Assembly (NCBI RefSeq): GCF_001552135.1
Contig: NZ_BCQP01000047.1
Location: 1-64,000 of the forward strand
Source: Actinomadura chibensis NBRC 106107
Lineage (GTDB): Bacteria; Actinomycetota; Actinomycetes; Streptosporangiales; Streptosporangiaceae
DNA: 64,000 bases
Reading direction: 5' to 3'
Positions 49,758 through 57,018 of this stretch are shown piece by piece. Below the pieces are notes generated by a model. It ran no database searches, was not told the origin of the DNA, and worked only from the letters and a program-made list of their open reading frames with translations. Position 1 is the first letter of the stretch; every line of letters begins with the position of its first letter. The position numbers and the translations under genes are program-made.

Positions 49758-50690
49758 CTAGGAGGTCAGGGCCGCCGCGCGGGTCACCACCTCGCGGCAG
49801 AACGCGCCCACCGCGTCCGGGTCGTCGGTGAACTGGGACGGCTTGATGCAGAACGTCGTGAACCCCTGCTCGACCTGCGCTGGGATGCTCTCCAGCGCGG
49901 GTTCGAGCGGGGACACGGAGTCGTCGTCGGGGAACACCGGGCGGCAGCCCCCGATCATCTCCAGGTCGGCGGCGTCGCGGCCGGCGGCGGACATCGCGGT
50001 CTTCAGGCGGGCCACCTCGTCCGGCGTCGGGCGGCCCAGCGGGTGGAAGCCGTGCCCGTACTTCACGAGGCGGTCCAGCAGGCGGTCGTGGAGGTGCTGC
50101 CCGCCGAACCACATGCGCGGCCCGTCCGGACGGTACGCGCGAGGCTCGAAGTAGACGTCCTCGAAGGAGAAGTGGGTCCCGGAGTAGGAGACCGGGGAGC
50201 CGCGCCAGAGCAGGTCCCAGATCTCCAGTTGCTCGTCCAGGATCGCACCCCGCTTCTCGAACGGGACGCCCATCGCGGCGTACTCGTCCCGGCTCCAGCT
50301 CACGGTCGGCTGGACGACGAGGCGGCCCTCCGACAGGAGGTCGAGCGTGCCGATGTCGCGGGCCAGCGCCAGCGGGTGGCGGAGGGGGGCGAGGACGGCC
50401 GCCGCGGCGAGCCTGATCCGGGTGGTGGCGGACGCGATCGCGCCGAGCAGCATCAGCGAGCCCGGCCACGGGGTGAACGGGTCCTGGTTGCCCGGGTAGG
50501 CGTAGTCGCGGGGGTTGCCCATCACGCCCTTCGCGCCCGCGTCCGGGCCTAGGACGATGTGCTCGCTGACCATGACGGCGTCGAAGCCCGCGTCCTCCGC
50601 CTCCCGCGCCCAGCGGACGAGGACGGGCAGGTCGCGGCCGGTGGTCAGGGTCCAGTTCTCGCTGAGCACGAGCACGAAACGTGGCGTCAT
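49758..50690 (-). CDS. LLM-class flavin-dependent oxidoreductase
   Basis: A 310-aa luciferase-like monooxygenase that probably uses reduced F420 or FMN. Recognisable segments: AREAEDAGFDAVMVSEHIVLG near the N-terminus (read as AEDAGFDAVMVSEH), LMLLGAIASATTRIRLA, HPLALARDIGTLDLLSEGR and the typical VSWSRDEYAAMG. The reaction is unknown; in this island it could hydroxylate or desaturate the aromatic or amine substrate. The ATG at 50690 has no Shine-Dalgarno and lies 6 bases after TACGAT, which is inside operator copy D, so the message is likely leaderless and repressed by a protein bound there. Confidence 0.88.
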   Translation of the reverse strand: MTPRFVLVLSENWTLTTGRDLPVLVRWAREAEDAGFDAVMVSEHIVLGPDAGAKGVMGNPRDYAYPGNQDPFTPWPGSLMLLGAIASATTRIRLAAAAVLAPLRHPLALARDIGTLDLLSEGRLVVQPTVSWSRDEYAAMGVPFEKRGAILDEQLEIWDLLWRGSPVSYSGTHFSFEDVYFEPRAYRPDGPRMWFGGQHLHDRLLDRLVKYGHGFHPLGRPTPDEVARLKTAMSAAGRDAADLEMIGGCRPVFPDDDSVSPLEPALESIPAQVEQGFTTFCIKPSQFTDDPDAVGAFCREVVTRAAALTS

Positions 50691-50693
50691 CCC

Positions 50694-50719
50694 GGTATCG
50701 TATGGGCCCAAACGATACC
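50694..50719. promoter_or_regulatory. Operator copy D, the most symmetrical copy
   Basis: A 26-base palindrome: arms GGTATCGT and ACGATACC flank the centre TGGGCCCA, with only one non-matching pair. Read on the minus strand it contains CGTTTGGGCCCATACGA. The -10 hexamer TACGAT (minus strand, 50697-50702) of the flavin oxidoreductase gene is part of it. Confidence 0.75.
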
Positions 50720-50815
50720 GGGGCAAGGGGTGGGCAGGGGTGTCGGAGCCGGGGTGGTCTGGGAGCCCAGGTGTGGTCCGGGTGTGGTCCGGGTGGTAGC
50801 CCGGGGTGGCCTAGG

Positions 50816-51388
50816 TCAGGTGCGGGAGCGGCGGCCTGAGCGGCGGGGTGGGGGCGGGGACTGCTCGCGGAGGGCCGCCCGGCGCTGCTCGCCCTCGTCC
50901 TCCAGGTGCTCGATGACGGAGCGGAGCGTCTCGGCGAGGTCCTTGTTGTCGTCGGCGCTCAAACGTTCCACGACGAACGCCTCCTCGGCGTTGAACGCCG
51001 GGAACAGGCCGCGCATCAGCTCCTGGCCCTTCGAGGTCAGGCGCAGCAGGACGAGCCGTCCGTCGGTTGCGTGCGAGCCGCGCTCGATCAGGCCGCGGCC
51101 CTCCAGCGTCTTCACGACGCCGGTGAGCGTGCCCTTGGAGATGCCCGCCTCCTCGGCGACGTGGCGCGTCTCCATCTCGTCCCAGATCCAGACGACCCAG
51201 AGGACGACGAACGCCGTCCAGGTCAGGTCGGCGCCGCGCAGGACCGAACTCTCGAAGTGCTGGCGGATGGCGGCGGCGGCGCGGTAGATGTTGGAGACCG
51301 CCATCATCGCGTCGTGCCGCAGCGGGACGTCGCCGAGGCGCCGCTGGATGGCCTGCTCGGTCTCTTGCAGTGTGTGGTGCCCGGTCAC
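50816..51388 (-). CDS. MarR-family transcriptional regulator, candidate repressor of the island
   Basis: A 190-aa winged-helix regulator. The DNA-binding part is seen in HVAEEAGISKGTLTGVVKTLEGRGLIERGSH (as AGISKGTLTGVV and LEGRGLIER), with the wing at DGRLVLLRLT. HpaR, the repressor of the E. coli homoprotocatechuate operon, belongs to the same family, which fits the HpaDEG-like genes beside it. Operator copy E lies 49 bases upstream of its GTG start, consistent with autoregulation. GAGAGGAC precedes the start. A proline/arginine-rich tail extends past the usual length. Confidence 0.88.
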   Translation of the reverse strand: MTGHHTLQETEQAIQRRLGDVPLRHDAMMAVSNIYRAAAAIRQHFESSVLRGADLTWTAFVVLWVVWIWDEMETRHVAEEAGISKGTLTGVVKTLEGRGLIERGSHATDGRLVLLRLTSKGQELMRGLFPAFNAEEAFVVERLSADDNKDLAETLRSVIEHLEDEGEQRRAALREQSPPPPRRSGRRSRT

Positions 51389-51762
51389 GTGCGTCCTCTC
51401 TTTGGACAGAATGTGAATCTACCCCTTACCGCGCCTCGTTTGGCTCCGTACGATCCCTGTGGCGCGGAAAATCGGCCGGGGGGCCGTGTGTGTGCGCCGG
51501 GGGTGTGTGTGGTGATCGGGGCGGGTGTGTCCGCTTCGTCGGGCGGCCGGGGGGTGTTGGACCGGCGTCCGCGAGGTCGCGAGGTTGCCTTCTTTGGGGT
51601 GGTGGCGGCCCTCCTGCCGAGGACGTCGCTGGTCCTGGGGTCGCCGTTTAATTGCTAGTTGCTTGATCGTCCACCTGCGGTCAGATCGGCAGTGGATGGC
51701 GTGATCCGGGGTGTTGATCGCTAGGTTGTTCTGCTAGTTGATCACTCCTGGAGGTGGTGGCG
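51389..51762. other. Intergenic region between MarR gene and methyltransferase gene
   Basis: A 374-base divergent spacer. It holds operator copy E near the MarR side; the rest has GGGTGTGTGTG-like runs and, toward the methyltransferase gene, a lower-GC stretch with repeated TAGTTG words (CTAGTTGCTTGATCG and CTGCTAGTTGATCA). I see no gene. Confidence 0.45.
51437..51453. promoter_or_regulatory. Operator copy E (CGTTTGGCTCCGTACGA)
   Basis: Copy of the island palindrome upstream of the MarR gene; 14 of 16 defined positions match CGTTTGGGCCCNTACGA. Suggests that the MarR protein controls its own gene. Confidence 0.65.
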
Positions 51763-52566
51763 GTGGCGGAGGCGCCTCGTATCGACACGTCCGTTCCGCA
51801 TTCGGCGAGGGTGTGGAACTTTCTGTTAGGCGGCAAGGAGAATTATGATGTCGATCGGCGGGCGGCCGAGCAGTTTCAGGCCATGTTCCCGCAGATCGTG
51901 GATATCGCGCTCGCCGATCGCGCCTTCCTCGGGCGGGCGGTGAGGCATCTCGCCGGGGAAGGCGGGATCCGCCAGTTCCTGGATATCGGTACCGGGCTGC
52001 CTACCATGGACAACACGCACGAGGTGGCGCAGCGGGTCGCTCCGGAGTCGCGGATCGTTTATGTGGACAACGATCCGCTGGTTCTCACGCATGCTCGGGC
52101 GCTGCTGAGCAGTAGTGCCGAGGGCGAGTGCGACTATATCCAGGCCGACCTTCGCGATCCGGGCGGGATCTTGGAGCGGGCCGCCGATACTCTGGACTTC
52201 TCTCGGCCGGTCGGGATCATGCTGCTGGGGATCATGCATTTCGTGCACGAGGACCGGGAGGCCCAGCTCATTCTGCGTCGGCTGATGGACGCGGTTCCGC
52301 CGGGCAGTTATCTGGTCATGACGCATGCCACGCTGGACTTCGACGCGGGGGAGACCGCTCAGGAGGAGGCGCAGGCCGAGTGGAACCAGAAGTCCGCGAA
52401 CCCGATGGTGCCGCGAGGGCGGGACGAGATCGAGTCGCTTGTGGAAGGGCTCGACGTGCTGGAGCCGGGGCTGGTCTCCATGTCTCGGTGGCGTCCCGAG
52501 CACACGCCATGGGGAGAGCCTGAAGAAGTCGCCGGATATGCTTTGGTGGCGCGTAAGCCTTTCTAG
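51763..52566 (+). CDS. SAM-dependent methyltransferase, DUF574/Methyltransf_19 type
   Basis: A 267-aa protein of an actinobacteria-specific methyltransferase family, often present in many copies per genome. Family marks: PHSARVWNFLLGGKENYDVDR near the start (as ARVWNFLLGGKENY), FLDIGTGLPT for motif I, RIVYVDNDPLVL for motif II and LLGIMHFV. No known substrate. GTG at 51763 is chosen because CTGGAGG stands 9 bases before it; earlier GTGs at 51754 and 51757 are too close to it. Codon use is visibly less GC3-biased than in the catabolic genes around it, as in the next gene. Confidence 0.85.
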   Translation: MAEAPRIDTSVPHSARVWNFLLGGKENYDVDRRAAEQFQAMFPQIVDIALADRAFLGRAVRHLAGEGGIRQFLDIGTGLPTMDNTHEVAQRVAPESRIVYVDNDPLVLTHARALLSSSAEGECDYIQADLRDPGGILERAADTLDFSRPVGIMLLGIMHFVHEDREAQLILRRLMDAVPPGSYLVMTHATLDFDAGETAQEEAQAEWNQKSANPMVPRGRDEIESLVEGLDVLEPGLVSMSRWRPEHTPWGEPEEVAGYALVARKPF

Positions 52567-52634
52567 GTTTTCTCGGTTATTTGTTTTTCGGCTTTTTGTT
52601 TTTCGGTTTTTCTGTGTTCTAGTTCTTCAGACGG

Positions 52635-52801
52635 GGTGGGGGCGGCGCTGCGTACGGGGCCGCCCCTCCAAAGTCAAGGGCGCCTTCGGCGTCGCTTCGC
52701 GATGGCCTTCGGCCACCCTTGACTTTGGAGCCTCTGCGGCCCCTGGTGCAGCTTTCGTCGGGCAGGCTCCGCCTGCCCCTGCCCGACGCGCCGCCCCCAC
52801 C
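52635..52801. repeat. 167-bp nested inverted-repeat (cloverleaf) element
   Basis: Outer arms GGTGGGGGCGGCG (52635-52647) and its exact complement (52789-52801) enclose: a GGGGCCGC/GCGGCCCC pair (52656-52663/52736-52743); a perfect 15-bp stem CTCCAAAGTCAAGGG (52666-52680/52716-52730) whose 35-base interior is three back-to-back perfect hairpins (11, 11 and 13 bases), each with a TTC loop; and an 11-bp hairpin CGTCGGGCAGG (52756-52766/52778-52788). No unpaired base remains at the central junction. No coding frame or transposase is present. Confidence 0.8.
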
Positions 52802-52912
52802 ACCAGCCAAGAGGGTTGAAAATCCGTTCGGGAATTTTCTGTGGTGGCTCGGCTTTCTTGTGGGTGACACTATTGCAGCTTTTTTCGTGGTGCTGGCGTT
52901 GGGCGGAGCTTC

Positions 52913-52918
52913 TATAAT
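52913..52918 (+). promoter_or_regulatory. Consensus -10 element TATAAT, leaderless promoter
   Basis: A perfect TATAAT lies 6 bases before the ATG at 52925. No Shine-Dalgarno sequence is present and no clear -35 element is seen. Confidence 0.6.
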
Positions 52919-52924
52919 TGAGGT

Positions 52925-54172
52925 ATGGAAAGTGTCGTGATCGAACTGGGCGGGGCCTCTGCCATGGAGTTGGTGGAGGCCGCCTCGGCGATCGCGGCTG
53001 AGCTCGCCCGGCGTTCAGCTCCTGAGTCGGCTTCTGCGTGTCTGGAGCTCACGGAGACCCTGGCCCGTGCGAATGATATGCATGAGGTCGCCATTGCCGG
53101 TTTTGTGGCCGTTGTTGATCGGGCGCAGGAGGTCCGGCGGTGGGGTTTTCCGTCCACTCAGGCGTGGCTGCGTAATCGTCTGGGCATGCGGGACGCGCGT
53201 GCCAAGGAGCGGCTTTCGCTGGCCCGGCAGTTCGAGCGGGTTGGTGAGATGGCTGGGCGGTGGGCCGCCGGGGAGCTTTCGTTCGGGTATGCCGCCACCA
53301 TTGCGGGGGCGGTCGCTCGGCTTGACGATGACGACTGCCGGGCCGCTGAAGAGATCCTGTTGGGGATGGTCGATCAGGAGTTCTCGGCCGGGAAGGTCGC
53401 CTCGTTCGGCCGCCGGATCCGGGACGTGATCGCCGAACGCGACGGGACCGAGCCGCCCGATGGTGACAGTCGGCGTGGATATGAGCGGTCCTGGATCGAC
53501 TCCACCCGGTCATTGGACGGCGGCCGCTACATCAGGGGCTGGCTGAACGCCGAGGACGCGGCCGTCCTGGACGGGACGCTCGGCCCCCTCGCCAAACCGG
53601 CCGGGCCCGACGACCACCGCGACCTGTCCGAGCGGACGGCCGCCGCCCTGACGTCCGTTCTGGCGGGTGGGCACAAGGCCACCAAGGTCACCGTCGTCTG
53701 CGATCTCGACACCCTGACCGGTGGTGCCGCTCCGGCCCGGCTGGCGGACGGTACGCCCATTCCCGCCGAGCATGCACGTCGCATCGCGCTTAGTGCAGGG
53801 GTGTCGCCTCTGCTGCTCGGGCGCGGGAACCATCCCCTTTACCTGGGGCGTGCCGTCCGGTTCGCCTCCGCCGGGCAGCGCCAGGTGCTCGAAACGCTCT
53901 ACGCGACGTGCGCCGTCCAAGGGTGCGAGGTGCCGGGGACGCTGTGCGAAGTCGATCACGTGGACGGGTGGGCACTCGGCAACGGCCCCACTGACATCGA
54001 CCGGCTCGCCCTCTGCTGCGGATGGCACAACCGTTTCAAGCACACGAACGCCGAACAGATCCGCGTCGTGCGAACCGAGGACGGGCTCTACCGGTACCGC
54101 GTCCTTCCGCCGCCGGGTAGTAGAGCGGAAGTCGGTGTCGGGCGACCGCCGCCCCAACTGCAGGCCGCCTAG
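52925..54172 (+). CDS. DUF222 domain protein with HNH endonuclease motif
   Basis: A 415-aa protein of the actinobacterial DUF222/HNH family. The helical DUF222 part (about residues 15-290) contains RRWGFPSTQAWLRNRLGM-like text; the C-terminal HNH shows CEVDHVDGW (catalytic His), then LALCCGWHNRFKH. These genes are numerous in mycobacteria and relatives, vary in copy number and are thought to be mobile, possibly as parts of intron- or 13E12-type repeat elements. An HNH intact enough for cleavage is present. Codon use is less GC-biased at the 5' end. It follows the nested inverted-repeat element and has its own TATAAT. Confidence 0.88.
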   Translation: MESVVIELGGASAMELVEAASAIAAELARRSAPESASACLELTETLARANDMHEVAIAGFVAVVDRAQEVRRWGFPSTQAWLRNRLGMRDARAKERLSLARQFERVGEMAGRWAAGELSFGYAATIAGAVARLDDDDCRAAEEILLGMVDQEFSAGKVASFGRRIRDVIAERDGTEPPDGDSRRGYERSWIDSTRSLDGGRYIRGWLNAEDAAVLDGTLGPLAKPAGPDDHRDLSERTAAALTSVLAGGHKATKVTVVCDLDTLTGGAAPARLADGTPIPAEHARRIALSAGVSPLLLGRGNHPLYLGRAVRFASAGQRQVLETLYATCAVQGCEVPGTLCEVDHVDGWALGNGPTDIDRLALCCGWHNRFKHTNAEQIRVVRTEDGLYRYRVLPPPGSRAEVGVGRPPPQLQAA

Positions 54173-54203
54173 TGATCTACGACGCTGGACCTGGCCGGTC
54201 GTG

Positions 54204-54644
54204 TCAGCGGTCCAGGTAGGGGTCGGTGATCTCGCGGAGGCGGGTGAGGATGTCGTGGAGTTGGTCCATGCGGCGTTTGCCCAGGTGGGCCGTCCAGCGG
54301 GCTTCTACCTCGGCTACCGCGGCGTCGCCCACGGGGCGGAGGGCGCGGGCCTGGGCGGTGAGGCGGACGAGGCGGGCGCGGGCGTCGGCCGGGTCGATCG
54401 TCCGCTCCACGTATCCGGCCTTCTCCAACTGGTCTACCAGGTATCCGGCCGTCTGCTTGGTCACCTGGGCTGACTCGGCCAGGTCGCTGAGCCGGGAACC
54501 GTCCTCGTCCACCCGCTGGAGGAGCTTGGCCTGCGCTTGCGTGATGTCGTCGTGGCCCGCCGCCGCCAGCTCCGCGAAGACGTGGTTCTCCAAGGACCGG
54601 TAGGCGATGAACAGCAGGACGCCGATGTTCGGTTCGGCCGCCAT
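54204..54644 (-). CDS. MarR-family transcriptional regulator
   Basis: A 146-aa winged-helix regulator with helix-turn-helix LAESAQVTKQTAGYLVDQLEKAGYVER (seen as VTKQTAGYLVDQLE) and wing DPADARARLVRLT. It is divergent from the maleylpyruvate-isomerase-like gene, whose promoter overlaps a TGAC-ATTG-GTCA palindrome, so it probably regulates that gene and itself. ATG at 54644 has AAGGAG 6 bases upstream; an earlier Met adds five unconserved residues. Confidence 0.9.
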   Translation of the reverse strand: MAAEPNIGVLLFIAYRSLENHVFAELAAAGHDDITQAQAKLLQRVDEDGSRLSDLAESAQVTKQTAGYLVDQLEKAGYVERTIDPADARARLVRLTAQARALRPVGDAAVAEVEARWTAHLGKRRMDQLHDILTRLREITDPYLDR

Positions 54645-54652
54645 GCGACTCC

Positions 54653-54681
54653 TTGACATTGGTCAGAGGTTCGAATTAATT
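54653..54681 (+). promoter_or_regulatory. Near-consensus promoter TTGACA-N17-TTAATT
   Basis: TTGACA (54653-54658) and TTAATT (54676-54681) with a 17-base spacer drive the gene at 54729. The -35 overlaps the short palindrome TGACATTGGTCA (54654-54665), and arms TTGGTCAG (54659-54666) and CTGACTAA (54694-54701) form a wider inverted repeat around the -10. Probable target of the divergent MarR protein. Confidence 0.65.
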
Positions 54682-54728
54682 TAGACAGAGAGGCTGACTA
54701 AAAGTCGATCGTACCAAGGCGGGCGCGC

Positions 54729-55394
54729 GTGGATGCTGCGGCGATGTGGCGGGTCATCGACGCCGAGCGGACGGGAGTGGCCGAGCTGCTCGCCGGGCTC
54801 ACGGACGAGCAGTGGGAGCGGCCGTCGCTGTGCGCGGGGTGGCGGGTCCGCGAGGTGGCCGCCCACCTGGGGATCGGGCCGCGCGCCCGGCTCGGGTGGG
54901 TGCTGGTCGAGACGGTCAGGGCCGGGGGCGGCTTCAACCGGATGGTCGACCGCACCGCCCGGCGGGAGGCCGCCCGCCGGTCCCCTGAGCAGTTGACGGC
55001 GGAGCTGCGGGAGGCGTCCGGGTCCCGGCACCTCGCGCCGGGGCAGAAGCTCGGCTACGCGATGCTCGACATCCTCGTCCACGGGCAGGACATCGCCGTC
55101 CCGCTCGGGCTCGACCGGGCCATGCCGCTGGAGGCGGCCCGCGGTTCGGCGGAGATCGCCTGGCGGATCGGGTTCCCCTTCCACGCTCGGCGGCGGCTGC
55201 GCGGGGTGCGGCTGGCCGCCACCGACGTCGACTGGACGGCGGGCGACGGGCCCGAGGTCGCCGGTCCCATCGCCGCGCTGCTCCTGCTGCTCACCGGGCG
55301 GGACGGCGCCGCGCTGGCGCGGCTCGACGGGCCCGGCGTCGCGGTGTTGGACGGGGCGAGATCTCACCCGTCCGGGGGAGCGGGCTCGCGCTGA
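54729..55394 (+). CDS. Mycothiol-dependent maleylpyruvate isomerase family protein
   Basis: A 221-aa protein of the DinB/MDMPI fold (TIGR03083 type). LCAGWRVREVAAHL (His46) and VHGQDIAVPLG (His118 and Asp121) carry the metal-binding residues of the family. Members use mycothiol as cofactor in isomerisation or detoxification; the exact substrate is unknown. GTG at 54729 is used, with an in-frame ATG at 54744 as alternative. Regulated, by position, by the divergent MarR protein. Its link to the catabolic island is not shown, as it lacks the island operator. Confidence 0.82.
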   Translation: MDAAAMWRVIDAERTGVAELLAGLTDEQWERPSLCAGWRVREVAAHLGIGPRARLGWVLVETVRAGGGFNRMVDRTARREAARRSPEQLTAELREASGSRHLAPGQKLGYAMLDILVHGQDIAVPLGLDRAMPLEAARGSAEIAWRIGFPFHARRRLRGVRLAATDVDWTAGDGPEVAGPIAALLLLLTGRDGAALARLDGPGVAVLDGARSHPSGGAGSR

Positions 55395-55466
55395 CGGGTG
55401 ATCAGCTCCCCGGGGGCGCGGCGGTGGACTGGGGACGTCCACGAAACGTCGCCGGAAGGGGCATCG

Positions 55467-56117
55467 ATGACCCTCGTGACCGCATCGCCCGCACGGTTGC
55501 GCGCGGCCTGGGGAGCCGCGCACGAAACCGTCCCGGGCGTTCCCCGGTGGGCCCGGATCGCGGCGCTGGCGATCCCGTTCACGGTCCTGCCGTCGGGGCT
55601 GTGGCGGATCGCCGCGTTCACCCTCCACCTGCCGATCATCGACCGCGCCGGGTTCGGGTCCGAGGACATGCGCGGCGACCTTCCGGTGTGGCTGCCCCTG
55701 GAGCTGTACGTGGTGCTGCTGTCGATCGTGTCGGAGGCGTTCGCCTTCCTGGGGATCGGGATGGTCGCGGGCTGGGGCGAGGTGTTCCCCCGGTGGATCC
55801 CGGGGCTGCGCGGACGCCGCGTCCCCACGGCGGCGGCGGTGGTCCCGGCGGCCGTGGGGGCGGCGATCCTGACCGTGATGTGGACGTGGACCGTCGTGAC
55901 CAGCCTCGTCCTCCACGAGACCATCCAAGGGGACCCGCAGCGGGACGACTTCCCCATCGGCTTCCAGGACTGGAAGGGCGTCCTCGGCGTCGTCGCGTAC
56001 GTGCCGCTGGTGGCGTGGGGGCCGCTGCTCGCCGCCGTCACGGTCGCCTACTACCGGCGGCGCCGCGCTCAGGCCAGGCGGCGGCCGCCGTCCCAGACCA
56101 CGCCGACCTGGCGGTAG
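55467..56117 (+). CDS. Multi-pass membrane protein of unknown function
   Basis: A 216-aa protein with about four membrane helices (residues 28-50, 78-102, 118-146 and 172-195) and a basic C-terminus. The pattern SGLWRIAAF and IPGLRGRRVP is familiar from uncharacterised streptomycete membrane proteins; no function is known. ATG at 55467 has GGAAGGGG upstream. Its last 49 bases overlap the convergent decarboxylase-like gene. Confidence 0.75.
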   Translation: MTLVTASPARLRAAWGAAHETVPGVPRWARIAALAIPFTVLPSGLWRIAAFTLHLPIIDRAGFGSEDMRGDLPVWLPLELYVVLLSIVSEAFAFLGIGMVAGWGEVFPRWIPGLRGRRVPTAAAVVPAAVGAAILTVMWTWTVVTSLVLHETIQGDPQRDDFPIGFQDWKGVLGVVAYVPLVAWGPLLAAVTVAYYRRRRAQARRRPPSQTTPTWR

Positions 56118-56860
56118 TACGCGGCGATGGGCTCCTCCACGGTGAGGAGGGACAGCTCCTCGGTGGGGGAGTCGTAGAGGGTCAGCTCGGCGTCGCCCGT
56201 CCAGGCCGGGCCCGCCTCGAAGCTCGCCGCGCCCGACTCGATCAGCTCGTCCAGGGCGGCGGGCTGGCCCGGCTCGATGGACGGCAGGTACCGGTGGTGG
56301 GCCATCGGGTGGCCGTTGACGAAGCCGTTCGTCTCGGACGGCCCGCGCAGCGTCACCACGGCCTCGGCGAGGCGGCGGTCGGCGGCGGCCAGGGTGGCGC
56401 CGAACCGGCCGCCCTCGGCGAGGCGGGGCGCGCCCTGCCCGTACGGGTGCGGGCGGGTCTGGTGGATCGAGCCGAGCTTCTTCGGATAGCCCTGGTGCAG
56501 GCCGCGCGCGATGGCGAAGTCCTTGTCGACCCAGATGTAGACGCAGCGGGAGTAGGTCCGCCCCTCGAAGGAGCAGCGGACGACGACGAAGCACTCCTTG
56601 TACTGCGCGCGGACCGGGTCGAGGAGTTCCTCGCCGGACGCCGAGCACGACTGCCAGTCCGCCCAGATGATCGCGACCGCGCCCGGGTCCTCGTCGGCCG
56701 GGGACAGCGGGGCGGGCAGCAGTTCGGCGACGCGGGCCGGGTCCGTGCGGTACTCGACGGTGAGCAGGTCGCCCGAGTAGTGCCACGGCGGGCTCGGGAT
56801 GAGGGACGAGCGGCCCGTCGCCGTCCTCGGGTGCAGGAAGCCTCGCACGGTCGCCACCAC
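56069..56860 (-). CDS. Acetoacetate decarboxylase family protein
   Basis: A 263-aa protein of the ADC fold. The Schiff-base lysine motif is GYPKKLGSIH (Lys127 or 128), as in acetoacetate decarboxylase, where the first Lys forms the Schiff base and its neighbour lowers its pKa. Actinobacterial relatives include aldolase-dehydratases and cyclases, so decarboxylation is not assured. Operator copy F sits 20 bases upstream, which puts the gene in the island regulon and suggests that it acts on a keto-acid of the degraded substrate. GTG at 56860 or the next codon (56857) may be the start after GGGAGG. Confidence 0.82.
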   Translation of the reverse strand: MVATVRGFLHPRTATGRSSLIPSPPWHYSGDLLTVEYRTDPARVAELLPAPLSPADEDPGAVAIIWADWQSCSASGEELLDPVRAQYKECFVVVRCSFEGRTYSRCVYIWVDKDFAIARGLHQGYPKKLGSIHQTRPHPYGQGAPRLAEGGRFGATLAAADRRLAEAVVTLRGPSETNGFVNGHPMAHHRYLPSIEPGQPAALDELIESGAASFEAGPAWTGDAELTLYDSPTEELSLLTVEEPIAAYYRQVGVVWDGGRRLA

Positions 56861-56879
56861 GTCCTCCCGGAAACAAAGT

Positions 56880-56896
56880 CGTTTGGGCCCGTACGG
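56880..56896. promoter_or_regulatory. Operator copy F (CGTTTGGGCCCGTACGG)
   Basis: 15 of 16 defined positions match the island consensus. It controls the acetoacetate-decarboxylase-like gene on the minus strand; TACCGT on that strand abuts it and may be the -10. Confidence 0.7.
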
Positions 56897-56986
56897 TAGT
56901 TGGTTCCGCCGGGATCCGCCACTCCGGCGCTGGTGGTCGGCGCATTCGGGGCAGGAGTCTTGTCAGGAGTCTCCCGGCCGCCATAT

Positions 56987-57003
56987 GGTTTGAGCCCAAA
57001 TGA
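56987..57003. promoter_or_regulatory. Operator copy G (GGTTTGAGCCCAAATGA)
   Basis: Diverged copy of the island palindrome 15 bases upstream of the glutamine-synthetase-like gene; 12 of 16 defined positions match, and its centre TTTGAGCCCAAA is nearly symmetrical. Confidence 0.55.
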
Positions 57004-57018
57004 CCTGAGGGAGTGTGC

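Larger units (their letters stand above)
52567..52924. other. Gap holding the nested inverted-repeat element
   Basis: The first 60 bases are T-rich (repeats of TTTTTCGG); the element at 52635-52801 is described separately; the last 100 bases carry the promoter of the DUF222/HNH gene. Confidence 0.5.

Noticed and set aside
51401..51417. A second operator in front of the MarR gene (TTTGGACAGAATGTG)
   Set aside because: Only the left half resembles the consensus; too weak to call.
54668..54684. tRNA T-loop-like GGTTCGAATTAATT
   Set aside because: No acceptor or anticodon stem can be built around it; it is the spacer and -10 of a promoter.
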